This document shows, piece after piece, positions 61,308-64,000 of a stretch of 64,000 nucleotides of DNA. The notes beneath the pieces were generated by a model. It did not search any database, was not told where the DNA came from, and saw only the letters and a list, made by a program, of their open reading frames with translations. The position numbers were made by a program, and so were the translations under genes. The stretch lies in the NCBI GenBank assembly GCA_052117605.1, contig JBQKIT010000008.1, one strand, 5' to 3'. The stretch is from CAG-791 sp000431495. GTDB lineage: Bacteria; Bacillota; Clostridia; Lachnospirales; Lachnospiraceae. How positions within the stretch are numbered: the stretch's first letter is position 1; every line of letters starts with the position of its first letter.

Positions 61308-61817
61308 ATGAAACACGAAACACTGAAGAAACTGGTAACCTCTGGAATGCTAGTTGCACTGATCATCATCCTGTCCGGATTCTACATTCCGGTCGGAGCG
61401 AGCAAGTGCTTCCCCATCCAGCACATGGTCAATGTACTGGCGGCCGTTCTTCTCGGACCTTGGTGGGGCGTCGGGATTGCTTTTATCGCATCCCTCATCC
61501 GCAACATCATGGGGACCGGAACCCTGCTGGCATTCCCGGGAAGCATGGTCGGCGCACTCTGCTGCGGACTCGTATTTTCCAAAACAAGAAAGTACCTTCC
61601 GACCTATGCTGCTGAGGTTCTCGGCACCGGCGTACTCGGCGGAATTCTCGCCTATCCCATTGCCATCGGTTTCATGGGAAAAGAAGCGGCGCTCTTTACC
61701 TACGTCATTCCTTTCCTTGTCAGCACCCTTGGCGGTACTGTCATTGCGGCGATTCTGATCGCAGTCCTTGCAAAGACTCACGCATTAAATCATATGCGGG
61801 ATCTTCTGGCTGAATAA
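61308..61817 (+). CDS. thiW: Energy-coupling factor transporter S component ThiW
   Basis: 169 residues, about five to six helices, start MKHETLKKLVTSGML behind GGAGG. Motifs SGFYIPVGASKCFPIQHMVN and LLGPWWGVGIAFIASLIRNI are typical of ThiW. It binds the thiazole precursor and uses the shared ECF ATPase/EcfT module, which is not in this window. Its place between thiE and thiD in a TPP-controlled operon supports thiazole uptake. Confidence 0.93.
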   Translation: MKHETLKKLVTSGMLVALIIILSGFYIPVGASKCFPIQHMVNVLAAVLLGPWWGVGIAFIASLIRNIMGTGTLLAFPGSMVGALCCGLVFSKTRKYLPTYAAEVLGTGVLGGILAYPIAIGFMGKEAALFTYVIPFLVSTLGGTVIAAILIAVLAKTHALNHMRDLLAE

Positions 61818-61925
61818 GCCGGACCGGCAGATTGGGGGCACCACCTTCTGCCGGGATATAAAATTAATGCCTGCCTGTCCCGTCAGAAACGGACGCGCGG
61901 GGAGTTTCTCATAAGGAGGTAAAAC

Positions 61926-62732
61926 ATGAGAACAGCATTAACAATCGCCGGAAGTGATTCCAGCGGAGGCGCCGGCATTCAGGCAGATATCAAGACGATG
62001 ATGGCAAACGGCGTTTTCGCCATGAGCGCCATCACCGCCATGACTGCGCAGAACACAACCGGCGTTACAGCAATTATGAACGCGACCCCCGAATTCCTTT
62101 CGGAGGAGCTGGATGAAGTATTCACGGATATCTTCCCGGATGCGGTCAAGATCGGCATGGTTTCAGAGAGCGCTCTGATCCATGTGATTGCAGAGAAGCT
62201 GCGGCACTATGCTCCGAAGTTCGTTGTGGTGGACCCCGTTATGGTGGCAACCAGCGGAGCAAGGCTGATCAGTGAGGATGCCATCGAAGCGCTGAAGGCA
62301 GAGCTTCTGCCGATCGCAGCGATCCTGACACCCAACATTCCCGAGACAGAGGTTCTCGCGGGAATGAAAATTACCAGAAACGAAGACATGATCGCTGCTG
62401 CGGAAAAGATCAGCGACAGCTACCACTGCGCGGTTCTCTGCAAGGGCGGTCACAGTCTCAATGATGCCAACGACCTTCTCTATCGGAATGGAAGCTATCG
62501 CTGGTTCAACGGAAAGCGAATCGACAATCCCAACACGCACGGCACCGGCTGCACCTTATCCAGCGCCATCGCCGCAAACCTTGCCAAGGGCTTTGATCTG
62601 GACACTTCCGTGGAACGGGCAAAGGATTACATTTCAGGAGCACTCGGTGCAATGCTGGATCTCGGTCATGGAAGCGGGCCGATGAACCACGCATTTGCAT
62701 TCGAGGGAAAATATATGGAGGAAGCCAAATGA
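61926..62732 (+). CDS. thiD: Hydroxymethylpyrimidine/phosphomethylpyrimidine kinase
   Basis: Phosphorylates HMP twice to HMP-PP. The 268 residues start ALTIAGSDSSGGAGIQADIK and contain AMTAQNTTGV, VVDPVMVATSG, LTPNIPETEVL, KGGH and the anion hole NTHGTGCTLSSAIAANLA. AAGGAGG precedes the ATG. The 108-bp gap from thiW contains a CCGGCAGA/TCTGCCGG stem. Overlaps cytX by four bases (ATGA). Confidence 0.96.
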   Translation: MRTALTIAGSDSSGGAGIQADIKTMMANGVFAMSAITAMTAQNTTGVTAIMNATPEFLSEELDEVFTDIFPDAVKIGMVSESALIHVIAEKLRHYAPKFVVVDPVMVATSGARLISEDAIEALKAELLPIAAILTPNIPETEVLAGMKITRNEDMIAAAEKISDSYHCAVLCKGGHSLNDANDLLYRNGSYRWFNGKRIDNPNTHGTGCTLSSAIAANLAKGFDLDTSVERAKDYISGALGAMLDLGHGSGPMNHAFAFEGKYMEEAK

Positions 62733-63913
62733 CATCATTTCAATCAGGACTGGTCTGGTTCGGCGCAGGCGTATCCATCGCCGAAATTCTGACAGGAACC
62801 TATTTTGCACCGCTCGGCTTTGGAAAAGGCCTTGCAGCGATTCTTCTGGGACATCTCATCGGCTGCGCCATGATGTACTTCGCAGGTCTCATCGGCGGAC
62901 AGACGAAAAAGAGTGCCATGGAAACCACGAAAATGAGCTTCGGCTCCAAGGGCTGCATCTTCTTCGCCTTTTTAAATGTTCTTCAGCTGGTCGGCTGGAC
63001 TGCCATCATGATCTACGACGGCGCTCTTGCCACCAATGAGATCTTCGGCATCGGAAGCTGGGTATGGGCCATCGTGATCGGTGCGCTGATCCTTCTGTGG
63101 ATCGCCATCGGCATCACCAACCTTGGAATCATCAACAAGATTTCCATGACTGCACTGTTCATTCTGACTCTGGTGCTGTCCTTCATCATTTTCCGCGGAG
63201 GAGTCTCTTCCGAAGGAAGCCTCTCCGATGCCATGTCCTTCGGTGCAGCGGTCGAGCTTGCCGTTGCCATGCCGTTGTCCTGGCTGCCTCTGATCAGTGA
63301 CTACACAAGAGAAGCCGACAAGCCCCGGCAGGCAACGCTGGTCAGCGTGGTTGTCTACGGCCTGATCTCCGTATGGATGTACATCATCGGCATGGGCGCT
63401 GCCATTGTTACCGGAGAATCCGACATCGCTGTCGTTATGGTCAAAGCAGGCCTTGGCATCGCAGCTCTTCTCATTCTGGTTCTCTCCACCGTCACCACAA
63501 CCTTCCTGGATGCCTGGTCTTCCGGCATCTCCGCGGAATCCCTTTCCGACAAACTCAAGGGCCGCGGCAAGCAGGTTGCCATGATCGTGACCATCGTCGG
63601 AACCATCGGTGCCGTTCTCTTCAACATGGACGACATCACCGGCTTCCTGTATCTGATTGGCTCCGTCTTCGCACCCATGATCGCCATTCAGATTGCGGAC
63701 TATTTCATTCTGAAGGAAAATCACGAAAAAGATTTCCTGAATGTCCGGAACGCCGTGATCTGGGTGATCGGCTTTGCTCTCTACCGTTTCCTCATGGGTG
63801 TTGATCTCCCCGTTGGAAACACCCTTCCCGACATGCTCCTTACGAGCCTTCTCTGCATTGCGGCAGGAAAGCTCTTCCCCGGGAAAAAAGATCGAGTAGG
63901 AGGGGGTGATTAG
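62729..63913 (+). CDS. cytX: Putative hydroxymethylpyrimidine transporter (NCS1 family)
   Basis: 394 residues as read, about twelve helices. NCS1/CytX features: LVWFGAGVSIAEILTGTYFA, LGHLIGCAMMYFAGLIGGQT, GWTAIMIYDGALATNE, VAMPLSWLPLISDYTREADK and DDITGFLYLIGSVFAPMIAI. In thiamin operons this family imports HMP for ThiD. The natural end appears to be ...AAGKLFPGKK; the last five to seven codons (DRVGGGD and the stop) come from a group II intron inserted in the opposite orientation. All helices are upstream of the junction, so activity is probably kept. Confidence 0.9.
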   Translation: MTSFQSGLVWFGAGVSIAEILTGTYFAPLGFGKGLAAILLGHLIGCAMMYFAGLIGGQTKKSAMETTKMSFGSKGCIFFAFLNVLQLVGWTAIMIYDGALATNEIFGIGSWVWAIVIGALILLWIAIGITNLGIINKISMTALFILTLVLSFIIFRGGVSSEGSLSDAMSFGAAVELAVAMPLSWLPLISDYTREADKPRQATLVSVVVYGLISVWMYIIGMGAAIVTGESDIAVVMVKAGLGIAALLILVLSTVTTTFLDAWSSGISAESLSDKLKGRGKQVAMIVTIVGTIGAVLFNMDDITGFLYLIGSVFAPMIAIQIADYFILKENHEKDFLNVRNAVIWVIGFALYRFLMGVDLPVGNTLPDMLLTSLLCIAAGKLFPGKKDRVGGGD

Positions 63914-64000
63914 CCCCCGTCCTCTCACACCACCGTGCGTACCGTTCGGTACACGGCGGTTTCAATAGTTGACGTGCACTGACTGATACGCATTGGAGAG
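63891..64000 (-). mobile_element. 3' end of a group II intron (domains V and VI), cut by window edge
   Basis: Read on the minus strand, a domain V-like hairpin (ACCGCCGTG...CACGGTGGT with GTACC-GAAC-GGTAC apex, 63929-63960) is followed by GTGTGAGAGGACGG. A short domain VI hairpin GGGGGCTAATCACCCCC with an unpaired A comes next, then TCCTACTCGAT, ending in AT as group II introns do (3' end about 63891). This arrangement follows ltrA-type reverse transcriptase genes in many gut Firmicutes. The rest of the intron is outside the window. Confidence 0.8.

Overview
The window looks like a chromosome segment of a strictly anaerobic, low-to-middle GC Gram-positive of the Clostridia, most likely Lachnospiraceae-like. 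The evidence is a complete thl-crt-hbd-bcd-etfB-etfA butyrate operon, a cellobiose phosphorylase, clostridial-type wall proteins (NlpC/P60 with SH3b domains, LCP, CapA), Rho-independent terminators with strong U-tracts, AGGAGG-type ribosome sites and near-consensus sigma-A promoters. The taxonomic reading is an inference. No phage, plasmid or CRISPR locus is visible. The only mobile element seen is the end of a group II intron at the right edge.

Layout. 1-1000: tail of an FtsX-like ABC permease, then six minus-strand tRNA genes. 1000-1700: non-coding DNA with two tandem repeat arrays. 1.7-5.5 kb: cellobiose phosphorylase with a divergent LacI regulator. 5.5-14.8 kb: a tRNA-Arg, a second thiolase, YbaK, a pyridoxal kinase and the butyrate operon. 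14.8-25 kb: ribosome hibernation factor, an NlpC/P60 wall hydrolase, a small unknown protein, GDPD, an MFS permease, a TrpX-type ABC importer and a fucose/arabinose isomerase-family protein. 25-30 kb: Xaa-Pro peptidase, a heterodimeric ABC exporter and a LysR regulator. 30.8-42.4 kb: a co-directional surface cluster of MATE, LCP, CapA, an MMPL/RND permease and a 1323-residue GLUG/coiled-coil surface protein. 42.5-45.3 kb: adenosine deaminase, and a DUF4143 ATPase whose promoter is embedded in five 23-bp direct repeats. 45.3-48.4 kb: metNIQ, preceded by a short reading frame extraordinarily rich in Met and Cys codons and a terminator. 48.4-57.6 kb: a GH13 enzyme, a nuclease-helicase fusion, an HPr-like protein, AsnA, glutamate dehydrogenase and an IlvD/Edd dehydratase. 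57.7-64 kb: a GGDEF protein with a broken 3' end, then a TPP-riboswitch-controlled thiamin salvage operon (thiM-thiE-thiW-thiD-cytX) whose last gene ends in a group II intron.

How the genes work together. Cellobiose phosphorolysis feeds glycolysis. Acetyl-CoA is condensed and reduced to butyryl-CoA by the 8.5-14.7 kb operon, with EtfAB/Bcd as the electron-bifurcating step. AsnA and GdhA assimilate ammonia. Thiamin and methionine are scavenged by transporters under RNA-level control: a TPP riboswitch for thiamin and, I propose, a Met/Cys leader peptide for metNIQ. The most novel-looking items are that leader, the 23-bp array at the DUF4143 promoter, the 52-bp repeat array near the tRNA cluster, and the translationally coupled MMPL-GLUG pair.
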